A stretch of 64,000 nt of DNA from NCBI RefSeq assembly GCF_022012415.1, contig NZ_JAKLTR010000001.1, positions 124,001-188,000 on the forward strand, in the 5' to 3' direction. This stretch comes from Terrimonas ginsenosidimutans (GTDB lineage: Bacteria; Bacteroidota; Bacteroidia; Chitinophagales; Chitinophagaceae). Under the pieces are notes generated by a model, which was not told the origin of the DNA, did no database searches, and worked only from the letters and a program-made list of their open reading frames with translations. Position numbers and translations under genes: made by a program. Of the stretch, positions 45,082 through 55,149 are shown in pieces (the stretch's first letter is position 1; each line of letters starts with the position of its first letter).

Positions 45082-45522
45082 TCAGGGGGCCTGATTTAAT
45101 AATAACCAATACATACCAACCTGGTGGATCGCTTCCGTGAACCGTTCGAAATTCACCGGCTTCACGATATAACTGTTTGCACCCAGCTGGTAACAACGCT
45201 GAATGTCCGGATCTTCCTTGGAGGAAGTAAGGATCACCACCGGCATCTTCTTTGTCCGTTCATCAGCTTTGATGTGTTGCAATACTTCAATGCCATTCAC
45301 TTTGGGCATCTGGATGTCCAGCAAGACAAGCTTCGGCGCAAAAGACACATTTCGTGTATCGGCATACCGGCCCGTTCCGAAGATGAATTCCAGTGCTTCC
45401 TCTCCATTTTTAACATGGATCAGGTGATTCGCCAGGTGATGCTTTTTCAGTTCACGGATGGTAAGTTCCGCATCCGTCAGGTTGTCTTCCACCAGTAATA
45501 CTTCCACTGAATTAAGGTTCAT
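45082..45522 (-). CDS. Single-domain response regulator (Rcp1/CheY-like)
   Basis: The 146 residues form one receiver domain with E12/D13 (LVEDN), phospho-acceptor D69 ([13 protein letters not shown]), T/S in LTSSKED and K121-type Lys in [10 protein letters not shown]. There is no output domain. The inserted loop before the Asp ([17 protein letters not shown]) is typical of Rcp1-type partners of phytochrome-like PAS kinases. It lies between two PAS histidine kinases, 9 bp after one and 11 bp before the other, and may shuttle phosphate between them. Confidence 0.93.
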   Translation of the reverse strand: MNLNSVEVLLVEDNLTDAELTIRELKKHHLANHLIHVKNGEEALEFIFGTGRYADTRNVSFAPKLVLLDIQMPKVNGIEVLQHIKADERTKKMPVVILTSSKEDPDIQRCYQLGANSYIVKPVNFERFTEAIHQVGMYWLLLNQAP

Positions 45523-45531
45523 AACAGTTTT

Positions 45532-47958
45532 TTAAGCAGGTAATGAAAAAGTGAAGCAGGCACCTTCGCCGGGTTTTCCTTCGCCGCGAATGCTGCCACC
45601 ATGTTTGGTAATGATCCGGTCAACCAGTGCGAGTCCCACACCGGTACCTTCAAACTCGTCTGCATCATGCAGTCGTTGAAAGACCCTGAACAGTTTGTGT
45701 TTGTATTTCTGATCAAAGCCAACACCGTTATCTTTTACAAAGAATTCCCAGCTGTTGGCCTGTCTTGACGCACCGATCTGGATGCACGGGCTTTCAATCG
45801 TGCTGCTATATTTAATAGCATTGGACAGCAGGTTGCTCCATACCTGCCGCAGTGTGTTCAGGTCTGCATTTACTTTCGGCAGTTCCCCTATTTCCCATCG
45901 CACGATCTGCCGCAGATCCTGCCGGCTGCATTCCTGGATCACTTCCTCTACCAGCGCGGTGGTGTTCAGCATTGATTTTTGCAAGGCTTGTTTACCTGTG
46001 CGCGAGAAGGCCAGCAGGTCATCGATCAGTTGACCCATCTTCCCCGCGCTTTGCTGGATGATCTGGATGATCCGGTCAGCTTCTTCATCCAGCTGTCCTC
46101 CATATTCTTCTTTCAGTACGGCGGAAAAACCGATGATGCCGCGCAGCGGCGCCCGCAGATCATGCGATACAGAATAAGAGAACGACTCCAGCTCTTCGTT
46201 GCTTTTGCGCAGTTCTTCAGTACGCAACGCGATCGTCCGCTCGAGGTTAGTGTTCAATTCGCCGATATCCCGTTGCGCCTGTTTAAGTTTGGTCACATCC
46301 ATCGCCACCGTCATGATCGCATCCACTTCTCCGTTCGCATCTTTCAGCGGTATATAGCGCGACACAATATCAAAGCCATTCATGATCACTTCACGTGTCA
46401 TCACCCGGCCTTCCAATACAGCATTCAGTTGCGGTTCAACCTCTTTGAATACGTCCGGAGGCAGCGCCTCACCGGCCCTCTTTCCCAACAGATCGCTTTT
46501 AGCGTATCCCAGTTTTTCCAGCATATCGCCTTCGATGAGCATATAGCGGAAATCACGGTCGAGCAGGCAGATCACCGAACCGGGAATACTTGAAGCGATC
46601 GTCTTATACGTGCGTTCACTGATCAGCAACCGCTCCTGTGCTTCCTTGCGTTGCGTGATATCGGCACGGATGGCAATGTATTGATAAGGTTTACCCTGTT
46701 CATTCAGAAAAGGAACGATCGTGGTATCCACCCAATAGATCGTACCGTCCTTTGCCCTGTTGCGCATCTCGCCCTTCCAGATCTTCCCGTTGGCGATCGT
46801 CACCCATAAGTTGCGGATGAATTCTTTTGTATGATACCCGGAATTGATGATGCGGTGATCCTTTCCAATCAATTCTTCCAGCGTGTATCCCGAGATCCTG
46901 CAAAAGTTTTCATTGGCATGGGAGATGACACCTTTCTGGTCCGTGATCGCTACAATGCTTGCTTCATCCAGTGCAAAGCGATAGTCCTTGATCTCCTTCA
47001 GCATCCTGCTCATTGTATCTGCGTCTTTGCGTTTTTCTGTTACATCCTGGTAATAGACCGTCAACCCTTCTGCGGACGGATAGATCCGCGCGGCAAACCA
47101 GCTGTTCAACGGTGCAAAAAAGGCTTCCACTTCCTGCATCTGCCCCGTGCTGATCGCCTCCTTGTATTTCTGACCGAACGCGCTTTCTTCCAGCCCGGGA
47201 TGAACGGTCCAGATCGGTTGACCAATGATCGATGCTTTAGCTCCCACATGATTGGCCATGGCCGCATCATTGAGGAATGTATACCGCCATTGTGTATCGA
47301 CAGACATCACGCCATCGCTGATCGTGTTCAGCACAATGGTCAGTTCCTGTTCCTTGTTCTTTCTTTTGGAATGTTGTTTAAGAGATACCGCCGTTGTGTA
47401 GATCAGTAATGCGCAGGAAAGGATCACAAACCCGATGATCAGCGACCGCACTTTTGTCATCTCCCTTGCGATCTGCTGCTGGCGGTAACCGATCAGGAAA
47501 GCCGTGCGGCTGGTGCCTTTGCTGATCAGCGAATCGATCTGCAGCAGCGCCGCCAGGTGTTGCCCGCCATGATGATGTAAAATGGAATCCGGCACATTGC
47601 TGTTGAGCAGCCATTGCACTTCCTGCCCGATCAGCGAATGAAGTTGTGCAAGGGTCTGCAGATTCTGTGTGTCTATCGCTGTCTCTCTCAGTTGCTGCAA
47701 CTGCCGGGCGATCTCTATGCTATCGGTAATAAAAAGTTTGAAGAAGGGGGAGGTCTTTGGCGATCTCGTCAAATCCGGGTGAGTCACTGCTGCATTATGC
47801 ATCAGTTGATCCAGCCGCTGGAATCCATTGAAGACTGCCTGGTGGCGAATCGCCATGGAAGTCTGCGTACTCAGGGTTTTATTAGCAGAGTAATAAAACA
47901 ACAGGATCAGTATCAGCAGCAGCGATGCCGCAATACTGACGATAAGGTTTTTATGCAT
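45532..47958 (-). CDS. Membrane-bound PAS histidine kinase
   Basis: From the ATG at 47958 this is an 808-residue protein. Membrane helices at ~6-24 and ~172-190 enclose a helical periplasmic domain of CHASE3-like size. Three PAS domains follow (~205-300, ~325-440, ~455-560), with GYTLEELIGKDHRIINSGYH and the PAC motif in the second. HisKA has SYSVSHDLRAPLRGIIGF near 590, and the ATP-binding domain ends GTGVGLALVDRIITKHGG. The C-terminal domain is of the phytochrome/bacteriophytochrome kinase class. It is the first gene of the three-gene signalling operon. Confidence 0.93.
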   Translation of the reverse strand: MHKNLIVSIAASLLLILILLFYYSANKTLSTQTSMAIRHQAVFNGFQRLDQLMHNAAVTHPDLTRSPKTSPFFKLFITDSIEIARQLQQLRETAIDTQNLQTLAQLHSLIGQEVQWLLNSNVPDSILHHHGGQHLAALLQIDSLISKGTSRTAFLIGYRQQQIAREMTKVRSLIIGFVILSCALLIYTTAVSLKQHSKRKNKEQELTIVLNTISDGVMSVDTQWRYTFLNDAAMANHVGAKASIIGQPIWTVHPGLEESAFGQKYKEAISTGQMQEVEAFFAPLNSWFAARIYPSAEGLTVYYQDVTEKRKDADTMSRMLKEIKDYRFALDEASIVAITDQKGVISHANENFCRISGYTLEELIGKDHRIINSGYHTKEFIRNLWVTIANGKIWKGEMRNRAKDGTIYWVDTTIVPFLNEQGKPYQYIAIRADITQRKEAQERLLISERTYKTIASSIPGSVICLLDRDFRYMLIEGDMLEKLGYAKSDLLGKRAGEALPPDVFKEVEPQLNAVLEGRVMTREVIMNGFDIVSRYIPLKDANGEVDAIMTVAMDVTKLKQAQRDIGELNTNLERTIALRTEELRKSNEELESFSYSVSHDLRAPLRGIIGFSAVLKEEYGGQLDEEADRIIQIIQQSAGKMGQLIDDLLAFSRTGKQALQKSMLNTTALVEEVIQECSRQDLRQIVRWEIGELPKVNADLNTLRQVWSNLLSNAIKYSSTIESPCIQIGASRQANSWEFFVKDNGVGFDQKYKHKLFRVFQRLHDADEFEGTGVGLALVDRIITKHGGSIRGEGKPGEGACFTFSLPA

Positions 47959-48386
47959 TGACAAGTTGTATCGATGATGGCACCTGGCAATGCAATGGCT
48001 TGTTCACAGTTCTTCCCGCAGGTGTTTACCGCTTCGCTGACCGATTAGGTCAGTGAAGTGTGGCGGGGCATTGACCGTGATGATGATGATGTATAGCACG
48101 GTCGACGCCCCTGGCAAAAGACGTTGAATGGGATGAAAAGCGCAACCCCGGATCGGGTCAATTTTCAGGTTTTGCTCTTAGTTACCGCAAATGAAGATCG
48201 TTTTGATAATTACTGCAACAGGTTGAAGGGATTGAAAAAATGATCTCGTCGTTGACACTTCAGCTTTGTAATCCCATGCGATCAATGTAGTCCAAACTCT
48301 ACTGGAAAATCATAGAATGAACGACTTTCTCCAAAATGGAGAACGGCTATTTTGGTGGAAAGGAGATATTCCTTAAACCAATTCTT
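47959..48386. promoter_or_regulatory. Divergent intergenic region with a hairpin or operator
   Basis: The 430 bp between the kinase operon and the T9SS protein must hold both promoters. CTTCGCTGACC (48032-48042) and GGTCAGTGAAG (48048-48058) form an inverted repeat with one mismatch and a 5-bp centre, which could be an operator or hairpin. No gene is seen. Confidence 0.5.
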
Positions 48387-51300
48387 ATGAAGAAAATCTG
48401 CATTTTTGCTGCTTACCTCCTATCGTTATTCGGGTCAGCTGAGCTTTCGGCACAATCACCCGGACTTATTGTGCGCCCTGCCGGAGGCGCAGGTATCACC
48501 AAACTGAATCCGGATGGTAATGGCTTTGCCTCCGCAACAACTGTAGGATTTAAGCTGGATGATATACTGGAAAGCGAACTGGCCTTCAAGGTAGTTCCAC
48601 CGGCGATCGGTGAACCCACCGGGGATCTTGCAACAGGTCCGTCAGGAGGATTCAGTGATATCGTGAAGAAAGTAGATGGCAGCGGATTCTATCTTCTCAA
48701 GACATCTACCGATATCTTTTTTCGCCTGCGTATAGGAAGCATCATCAGCGGCTCGAAAGCATACAGCGTATTGATAGATACCGATGGGAAAATAGGCCGG
48801 GCAGATCCGAATTATGTAGGACCATCCGGCAACAGTCCCGGTAACCCGGGCTTTGAATACGAAGTAGTGCTGGAAACAAACTTCCAGGTTGCGGTATACA
48901 GTATAGATGGAACAGTCACGCCGGGTACTCCCGTGGTCTACCCGCTTTCCACGAATGCGCAGATCTCGATGGCTTTGTCTACCGACAGTAACAACCCCGA
49001 TTATTTTTATGACTGGTTCGTGCCCCTTTCAGCGATTGGTAATCCTGTTGCTGTGCGGGTGGCCGTTACAACAGTCACATCGCCTTCTTCTGCCCTGCAG
49101 GGAACACGTTCCGATATCTATGGTATTGATGATGGTGCTTTTTCCAATACGTCCACGGCCTGGCAAACGGTCATCGATGCACAACCTTCTATCAGTCTAA
49201 GCAGTTTCACCGGCGTAGCAGCTACCTGTACGAGTGCACCTCTTATCACCGGATCAGTGGCAGCAGGCATTAATGTATCCGTAGCAGGAACCTGGAACCG
49301 CCTCGATGCAACTAAACCCGCAACAGCGACGATCAGCTTATTTAAGAATGGTGTGTTGGCCGGGATAACTTCCGTTTCATCCGGAAGCGCATGGAGCGTG
49401 ATCGTTCCCACCGTGTCCAATGGCGATGTATTCTATGCGCAGGCACAAGCTGTTGGAGAATCGCAATGCCTCCAGTCAAATACCGTCAGTGCAACAGCCT
49501 GCCTTAGCGCGCCGGCAGCGCCGGTACTCACCTGTGCTTCGCTAAAAGGAATTTCCGGGTCGATGCCATCAACCGCGTCTGGTAATGCCGTTGCCGTATA
49601 CCTATTGCCCGCAACCACAGCCTCCCCTTTATCAAATAAGATCAGCACAGGAGTTAATACAACTTATCCCACCACCACCAGTTTTGCCTTTTATACAAAT
49701 GGATGCTCCGGTGGTGCGAATAATGTGGCAACCGGCACCTATATGATCATTACAGAAAACGGAAGTTGCAGATCAGCACCTGTGTTTGTTTGCATCAATT
49801 CAGGCAGCAGTGGAGTGCCTCCCGTTATTGCATCAAATAGCTTGTCGATTGCACAACCACTTTACGCCTCTCATACATCGATCAATGGATCCGGTGCAGT
49901 GGCTGGAGACATCCTTCGTTTATTCATCAACGGAAAATATCAATCGTCCGTCACGGCGACGGCAAGCAGTTTTAGTTTTACCGGCCTTACCCTCGCTACC
50001 GGTGATCAGTTGCGGATCTATTCACAAAGCGGAAGCGCCTGTATCACCCAGTCTGCAGCGTTTACGGTCAGTTGCTCTTTGGAACCACCTGTTATTAAGG
50101 TCAACAGTTCCGCCAACCTCATAGCCGGCGCCACATCGATCACAGGAAGTTCCGCGATCGCCGGAGCATCTGTGCAGGTCTATAAAGGAATTTCGCCCGG
50201 CGGCGTTGCAACCGGCCTGCCTGTGACAACAGGCAGTTCGGGAGCGTGGTCGGTCACGGTACCCGCTCTTATAAGTGCTGAGTCTTATTATGCCATGCAG
50301 ACTTACAATGGCTGCACCAGTGTTGCCTCTTCCTCTGCCACTGTGTTGACCGCTGCAGCCTGCCCCGTTATTACGGGAACTTATTCAGATGCCAGTGCTT
50401 CCGTGTCTGGTACAATGCCTGCGGCATTCACAGGTACTGTCCGCTTATACCAGGATGGCGCTCTGATCGGTTCGCAAGCGATCAGCGCGGCTACCACATG
50501 GACGATCCCGGTCGCTTCAAATACTTTATATTATGGCGGAACCCTGCACGCAACCGCGCAAAGTGCGGGAGGAACGGAGAGTTCAGGGTGTTCGACAGCC
50601 TCTGTCGGTTGCACCTCCCCACTCGCTCCATTGGTAACGCCTGCATCCTCGAGCATCGCCCCGGGGCAAACAGTTACCTATTCTATCACTAACCCAGGAA
50701 CAGGATTGTGGTATTCCCTTTCAGATAACAGCGGCCTGAGCTACGCCACTTCAGTGTTGAACAATGCTGTATCGCCGTTCAATCTGACGTCAACAAGCTT
50801 TGCTGCATCCGGCACGTATCTCCTGAAAATCTCCGCCGATGCATTAACCGGATGCCCCGCAGGTTCACGATCAGTAACAGTCAATGTCAACATGGTCTTA
50901 CCGCTGGTCTTACTTAATTTCAGTGGCGATTACCAGGACAACAGATCGGTGTTCAACTGGTCCGTAGCGGAAGCTGTTAACGTCAGCTTCTTTGATCTTG
51001 AACAAAGCACAGATGGCTATGCTTTCCAAAGAACGGCGCAAATCCCCTATCGTGGCAACGGAATTGCTACCACCGCTTTCAGCTACATACTGAACGAAAA
51101 ACTTACAAGCACCAATTATTTCCGTCTCCGCATCGTAGACACTGATGGCAGTTATAAATATAGCCGCACGATCAGCCTTACGCCGCATACAACAACATTG
51201 GGAACAGCTTTGGTAAGCCCGAATCCTTTCACCGGTTCGCCTTATCTGAGTTATACCTCGGATAAGAGCACGCGTATTCAATGCGTCATTACGAATATCG

Positions 51301-51461
51301 TGGGGGGCCGGATGGTAAGCGAAGACCGGCAGGTCAATAAGGGCATCAACCAGCTTTCTCTTCTTGCTTTCGAACGCCTACCGGCAGGCTTTTATTTGTT
51401 GTCTGTGACGGATAAAGCAACGGGCGAGAAACAAACGATCAAGTTGCAGAAGGAGAAATAG
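48387..51461 (+). CDS. Secreted multi-repeat protein with a T9SS sorting domain
   Basis: From the ATG at 48387 this is a 1024-residue protein with a signal peptide (ICIFAAYLLSLFGSAELSA). The first ~260 residues form a beta-rich domain (VKKVDGSGFYLLKTSTDIFFRL). Several Ig/Bap-like repeats follow, with the recurring words ITGSVAAGINVSV, ITGSSAIAGASVQVY and SGAWSVTVP. The last ~80 residues, from SPNPFTGSPYLSY to GFYLLSVTDKATGEKQTIKLQKEK, are a type A T9SS C-terminal sorting domain. Role: a secreted, cell-surface or released adhesin-like protein. It is Thr/Ser/Ala-rich, as usual for the class. Confidence 0.92.
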   Translation: MKKICIFAAYLLSLFGSAELSAQSPGLIVRPAGGAGITKLNPDGNGFASATTVGFKLDDILESELAFKVVPPAIGEPTGDLATGPSGGFSDIVKKVDGSGFYLLKTSTDIFFRLRIGSIISGSKAYSVLIDTDGKIGRADPNYVGPSGNSPGNPGFEYEVVLETNFQVAVYSIDGTVTPGTPVVYPLSTNAQISMALSTDSNNPDYFYDWFVPLSAIGNPVAVRVAVTTVTSPSSALQGTRSDIYGIDDGAFSNTSTAWQTVIDAQPSISLSSFTGVAATCTSAPLITGSVAAGINVSVAGTWNRLDATKPATATISLFKNGVLAGITSVSSGSAWSVIVPTVSNGDVFYAQAQAVGESQCLQSNTVSATACLSAPAAPVLTCASLKGISGSMPSTASGNAVAVYLLPATTASPLSNKISTGVNTTYPTTTSFAFYTNGCSGGANNVATGTYMIITENGSCRSAPVFVCINSGSSGVPPVIASNSLSIAQPLYASHTSINGSGAVAGDILRLFINGKYQSSVTATASSFSFTGLTLATGDQLRIYSQSGSACITQSAAFTVSCSLEPPVIKVNSSANLIAGATSITGSSAIAGASVQVYKGISPGGVATGLPVTTGSSGAWSVTVPALISAESYYAMQTYNGCTSVASSSATVLTAAACPVITGTYSDASASVSGTMPAAFTGTVRLYQDGALIGSQAISAATTWTIPVASNTLYYGGTLHATAQSAGGTESSGCSTASVGCTSPLAPLVTPASSSIAPGQTVTYSITNPGTGLWYSLSDNSGLSYATSVLNNAVSPFNLTSTSFAASGTYLLKISADALTGCPAGSRSVTVNVNMVLPLVLLNFSGDYQDNRSVFNWSVAEAVNVSFFDLEQSTDGYAFQRTAQIPYRGNGIATTAFSYILNEKLTSTNYFRLRIVDTDGSYKYSRTISLTPHTTTLGTALVSPNPFTGSPYLSYTSDKSTRIQCVITNIVGGRMVSEDRQVNKGINQLSLLAFERLPAGFYLLSVTDKATGEKQTIKLQKEK

Positions 51462-51793
51462 AAGTAACGGAGTTTATCATCCAGGCCAATGATAGGTTGC
51501 AGTGTTCACCAACGCTGCGAACCAACAGGTAAAGAACTTTGTCGAACCCTTGAACACGGCTTCCGGTTGTCATCCTCCCCCGGATCGAGTTCGGCTTAAC
51601 TATCTTTTCCCCCATTCATCCTATAAACAAATTCTTCCTTGTCATCCCGGGCCAAACTTCAAACTATAACAACCTCAAACGACGCAGACCCGGGACCAAT
51701 ACTATTTTCATTACAAATACCGATGTGTTTTTTCACACTATCTCCCGTTGTTTTCCTGCTTTCATATTCTCTGAACGATTGTAGATTGTTCAC
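51462..51793. other. Intergenic, contains palindromic repeat copy B
   Basis: The 330 bp between the T9SS gene and the GIY-YIG gene contain only repeat copy B (51640-51696) and likely the GIY-YIG promoter. No other feature is seen. Confidence 0.5.
51640..51696. repeat. Dispersed palindromic repeat, copy B (upstream of the GIY-YIG gene)
   Basis: This ~57-bp unit runs from TGTCATCCCGGG to CGCAGACCCGGGA with CTATAACAACCTCAAAC inside. It aligns with copy A (34926-34985) over its whole length with a handful of differences and is 98 bp upstream of the GIY-YIG start. Confidence 0.78.
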
Positions 51794-52099
51794 ATGAGAA
51801 CAGAATACCGCTTTTTTGTTTATATCATGTCTAACGTTACACGAAGTGTTCTTTATACAGGAGTTACAAACAACCTGGTATCACGTGTCGGACAACACAG
51901 AAGGGGTGAAAGCGAATTCACACGCCGGCATAAATGCAAGGACCTGATGTATTATGAGGAATACAATGATATCGATGTCGCGATCCATAGAGAAAAGCAA
52001 CTGAAGCGATGGCGAAGACAATGGAAATTTGAGTTAATAAGAAAGGTGAATCCTTTGATGAAGGATCTGTACGGTGATTTGTTTGAATCGGGATTATGA
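51794..52099 (+). CDS. Solitary GIY-YIG nuclease
   Basis: The 101 residues are a bare GIY-YIG domain: FFVYIMSN (Y10), VLYTGVTNNLVSRVGQH (the YTG half with the catalytic Arg) and a basic C-terminal segment with EKQLKRWRRQWK containing the Glu that binds metal. There is no UvrC, zinc-finger or other extra domain. The family acts as small endonucleases, and single-domain forms are common in Bacteroidota. Copies of one palindromic repeat sit directly after its stop codon (52101) and 98 bp before its start, so gene and repeat may move or act as a unit. Confidence 0.92.
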   Translation: MRTEYRFFVYIMSNVTRSVLYTGVTNNLVSRVGQHRRGESEFTRRHKCKDLMYYEEYNDIDVAIHREKQLKRWRRQWKFELIRKVNPLMKDLYGDLFESGL

Positions 52100-52100
52100 T

Positions 52101-52192
52101 TGTCCCGGGTCTACGTCGTTTGGGATTGTTATACGCTGAAATCAGCGTTTACTCCGGAGGATAACAAGTCTGAACGACGCAGGCCCGGGACA
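52101..52192. repeat. Composite palindromic repeat, copy C (immediately after the GIY-YIG gene)
   Basis: This 92-bp unit starts one base after the GIY-YIG stop. The left arm, TCCCGGGTCTACGTCGTTT through GGGATTGTTAT, is the reverse complement of the right half of copy A. The right arm, ATAACAAGTCTGAACGACG then CAGGCCCGGGACA, matches the right half of copy B. The arms therefore face each other, and the centre holds ACGCTGA-AA-TCAGCGT. Confidence 0.78.
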
Positions 52193-52356
52193 TCACCCTT
52201 TAAGAATACTTCCCCTCTTTAACCCATTAACTCGCTGTCTCCCACCCCACTACAACCCCCATCAATGGCATTATTTACCAGCAAGTAAATAGTACCATCA
52301 ACCCGTGATTTAATACAAACAGATCCCCGATCAGCTACTGTACCTTCACTGTTGAA

Positions 52357-53250
52357 ATGGCAAAAAAGTTACCTGTATATTCTATCTGCACGATCACCGG
52401 CGTAGAAACCAAACCTGAGGAATTCATTATTTCCAGGTTTAGCCAATACCTTGCGGAAAGAAATTATTTACTGCAACCACACGGTCATTCTTTCTACCAC
52501 CTTGTATTTTTTACCAGGGGCGCAGGTAAACAAGCGATTGATTTCAACAGCTTTCCTGTAAAGCCCGGACAGATCTATTTCATGATTCCCGGACAGGTTC
52601 ACAGCTGGCAATTCTCAGGTGAGGTGGATGGATACATTGTCAATTTTTCAGAAAGCTTTTTCGATTCGTTTTTTAAAGAGCCCAATTACTTAGAGCGGTT
52701 TCCCTTTTTTGGCGGCTATGGGGACGACCAGGTAATACACCTCACCGGCCATTGGCTAAAGGAAGTAACAGCATTATTTGAACGATTATTGAATGAATTA
52801 AAACCCGTGAAAAACCATGCAACGGAAATGATCCGTACCCTTTTATTGCAACTATTTATTACCGTAACCAGGCAGATCGAACCAACCAGGTTAAAGCAAT
52901 TATCAAAACCGGGATTCACCACACTCCGGAACTTTCAAAAACTGGTGAATGAGAATTACATACCCTTGAAATTGCCGAGCGAGTATGCTGCACGATTATA
53001 CGTGACGCCTAACTACCTGAACGCACTGTGCAGGGACCTGCTGGGAAAATCCGCCGGCGAGATCATCCGTGACCGCATCATGCTTGAAGCAAAAAGATTA
53101 CTGATCAATGCTGATCTCAGCATCAGTGAGATCTCATCACAATTGAATTTCCAGGACAATTCCTACTTCACTAAATTTTTCAAGAAGTATACGGGAAAAA
53201 CACCTGAAGATTTCAGGAAGGATTATCAGGTCGGACTGGAGACCGACTAA
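52357..53250 (+). CDS. AraC-family transcriptional regulator
   Basis: The 297-residue protein has an N-terminal cupin-type sensor domain (~25-110, GHSFYHLVFFTRGAGKQAIDF with PGQIYFMIPGQVHSW) and a C-terminal two-helix-turn-helix AraC domain (~195-290): LKLPSEYAARLYVTPNYLNALC, then ISEISSQLNFQDNSYFTKFFKKYTGKTPEDFRK. The gene stands alone between the GIY-YIG element and a kinase gene. Its targets are unknown. Confidence 0.92.
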   Translation: MAKKLPVYSICTITGVETKPEEFIISRFSQYLAERNYLLQPHGHSFYHLVFFTRGAGKQAIDFNSFPVKPGQIYFMIPGQVHSWQFSGEVDGYIVNFSESFFDSFFKEPNYLERFPFFGGYGDDQVIHLTGHWLKEVTALFERLLNELKPVKNHATEMIRTLLLQLFITVTRQIEPTRLKQLSKPGFTTLRNFQKLVNENYIPLKLPSEYAARLYVTPNYLNALCRDLLGKSAGEIIRDRIMLEAKRLLINADLSISEISSQLNFQDNSYFTKFFKKYTGKTPEDFRKDYQVGLETD

Positions 53251-53566
53251 AGCGAATGATACCTTGCGTCAAAATATGAACAGAAGCCTGGACGCCCAAC
53301 TGATCTTCGCAAAAATAAATGTACCCATTGCTGTAATGGGAAATATTTAAGCTATCGCAACGCTTATGATTTTAAGAGCAGGATAACCATGCAGCCTATT
53401 TCGCTGAACCTGCTGAACAGATGAATGACCGGATGAAGAATTAGTGCTGATAATTTATCAGTCTGCCAACACTTTAAAGAAAGAATTTCATAACCATTAT
53501 CATTGTTTGATTGGTGCTTTGATGCACCGGAGATTTTTATTAATGAATAAAAAATCCTGAAGCTGT
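53251..53566. other. Intergenic with a small palindrome
   Basis: These ~316 bp hold no gene. GGTGC-TTTGAT-GCACC at 53513-53528, ~40 bp upstream of the kinase ATG, is a short inverted repeat and possible operator. Confidence 0.45.
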
Positions 53567-54973
53567 ATGCCATTTAATGTAAATGAAATTGATCTTGGTT
53601 TATTGGTGGAGAATATGCCAGACCTGATCTTCTACCTCGACATGGACAAAAAGTTACTCTCCTTCAATGCAGGGGGCAACCGGTTTTTAAAAATGATCGG
53701 CTGCCATGATCCATCCCCGGGAGACGATGTGCTTGCGTTTTTCCCGGAGAAAAAGCGAAAATTCTTACTGCATGAACTCGATCAGCTGAAGACAGGAAAG
53801 GTGTTTTCATTCGAAGACGTTTTCCCCGATGATCAGAACACCTGCTATTTTGATATCAGTCTGTATGCCCTCGCTGGTGTGACTGGTGAACAGATCGGGT
53901 TCTGCGTCTTGCTGAGGGACACAACCGATAAGCGCCAGGTAGAAGCAAAATACCGCCGTTTGTTCCATGACAATCCAATGGTCATTTATGTGATCCGGTT
54001 AAAAGACCTCGGCATACTGGAAGTGAACGAGGCCGCTATTAAACAGTATGGTTTTTCGCGGGAAGAGTTCCTGCAAAAAACCGCGCTCGACTGGCGCCTA
54101 AAAGAAGACCAGGAAAAATTGAGGGAATATTTACTGAATGTTCAGATGGGAGCTGACGATGGACCAGCCGGCGTATGGCGGCATGTGCTTAAAACCGGCG
54201 AGCACATCTTTATGGAGATCTGCCTGCATCGAACCCGGTATAATAATGAAGATGCCGTGATGACCATCGCCCAGAATGTTACCGACAAACTGGAACTGGA
54301 ACGAAGGCTGGAGGAAGAAAGATTTGCGCAGCATAAACGGTTGACCGAAGCCATCATTAAGGCCCAGGAAACCGAAAGGGCTGAACTCTCCATGGAGCTG
54401 CATGACAATGTGAATCAGATCCTGGGTGCATCCCGCTTATACCTCAGTGCGGCAAAGAAATCTCCACCGGCCCGCAAGACCGAATTAATCGACAAATCCG
54501 CCGGTTATATCCTGGATGCGATCGAAGAGATCCGGCGATTATGCAAAAGCCTGGTGAGCCCGTTACAGCGTTTGCTGACCCTGGAGATGGGCATTCAGTG
54601 CCTGGCCGAGGATGTCATGTGTGTATACGATCTTTCCATCAAGACGGAGATCTGCAATTTCGAGTCGGCAGAGCTGAATGATAAGTTCAAGCTCAATCTT
54701 TTCAGGATCGTGCAGGAGCAGCTGAACAATATTATCAAACATGCAAATGCCGCCAATGTTACCATTGTATTGTCTGCAACGGATAACGGCATCCGGGTAG
54801 AGATCACCGATGACGGGCAGGGCTTTGATACCGCCTTGCAGAGAAAAGGCATCGGGCTGTCAAATATTCAAAGCCGCGCGGAATTGTATAATGGAAGTAT
54901 GGAAGTTGTTTCGGCGCCGGGTGAGGGATGTAGGTTGGTGGTGGAGTTTGCGGGGAGAGAGGGGATGGGTTAG
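53567..54973 (+). CDS. PAS-domain histidine kinase (HisKA_3), cytoplasmic
   Basis: This is a 468-residue protein without membrane helices. Two PAS domains lie at ~5-125 and ~135-250 (MPDLIFYLDMDKKLLSFN; NPMVIYVIRLKDLGILEVNEAAIKQYGFSREEF). HisKA_3 has the acceptor His in LSMELHDNVNQILGASR near 285. A short ATP-binding domain has VQEQLNNIIKHANAANV, TDDGQGFD and GIGLSNIQSRAELYNG. No partner regulator is adjacent. It closely resembles the kinase half of the protein at 43211-45070. Confidence 0.92.
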   Translation: MPFNVNEIDLGLLVENMPDLIFYLDMDKKLLSFNAGGNRFLKMIGCHDPSPGDDVLAFFPEKKRKFLLHELDQLKTGKVFSFEDVFPDDQNTCYFDISLYALAGVTGEQIGFCVLLRDTTDKRQVEAKYRRLFHDNPMVIYVIRLKDLGILEVNEAAIKQYGFSREEFLQKTALDWRLKEDQEKLREYLLNVQMGADDGPAGVWRHVLKTGEHIFMEICLHRTRYNNEDAVMTIAQNVTDKLELERRLEEERFAQHKRLTEAIIKAQETERAELSMELHDNVNQILGASRLYLSAAKKSPPARKTELIDKSAGYILDAIEEIRRLCKSLVSPLQRLLTLEMGIQCLAEDVMCVYDLSIKTEICNFESAELNDKFKLNLFRIVQEQLNNIIKHANAANVTIVLSATDNGIRVEITDDGQGFDTALQRKGIGLSNIQSRAELYNGSMEVVSAPGEGCRLVVEFAGREGMG

Positions 54974-55027
54974 AGGGATTAGATATTGAAGATTTTTTTT
55001 GTTCAGGGAGAGTATGCTTAAAAAAGT

Positions 55028-55058
55028 GTGTCAATTTAAAAACAGTAAATTGATACAC
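55028..55058. terminator. Hairpin after the PAS kinase gene
   Basis: GTGTCAATTTA (55028-55038) pairs with TAAATTGATACAC (55046-55058) across a 7-bp loop with a two-base bulge. It lies 55 bp beyond the kinase stop. No U-tract follows, so it could equally be the decayed end of a mobile element. Confidence 0.4.
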
Positions 55059-55149
55059 GATGGAAGAGAAAAAACTTGATTTAGGGACGAAGAGTCAACC
55101 TCCCTACGGTGTGGCTTGATCAATAAATAAACCCATTCATCATCCTCGG

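Noticed and set aside
55021-55110. Insertion-sequence end with start of a transposase (MEEKKLDLG...)
   Set aside because: There is a hairpin and a 20-codon frame, but no transposase sequence or second end; kept only as a hairpin.
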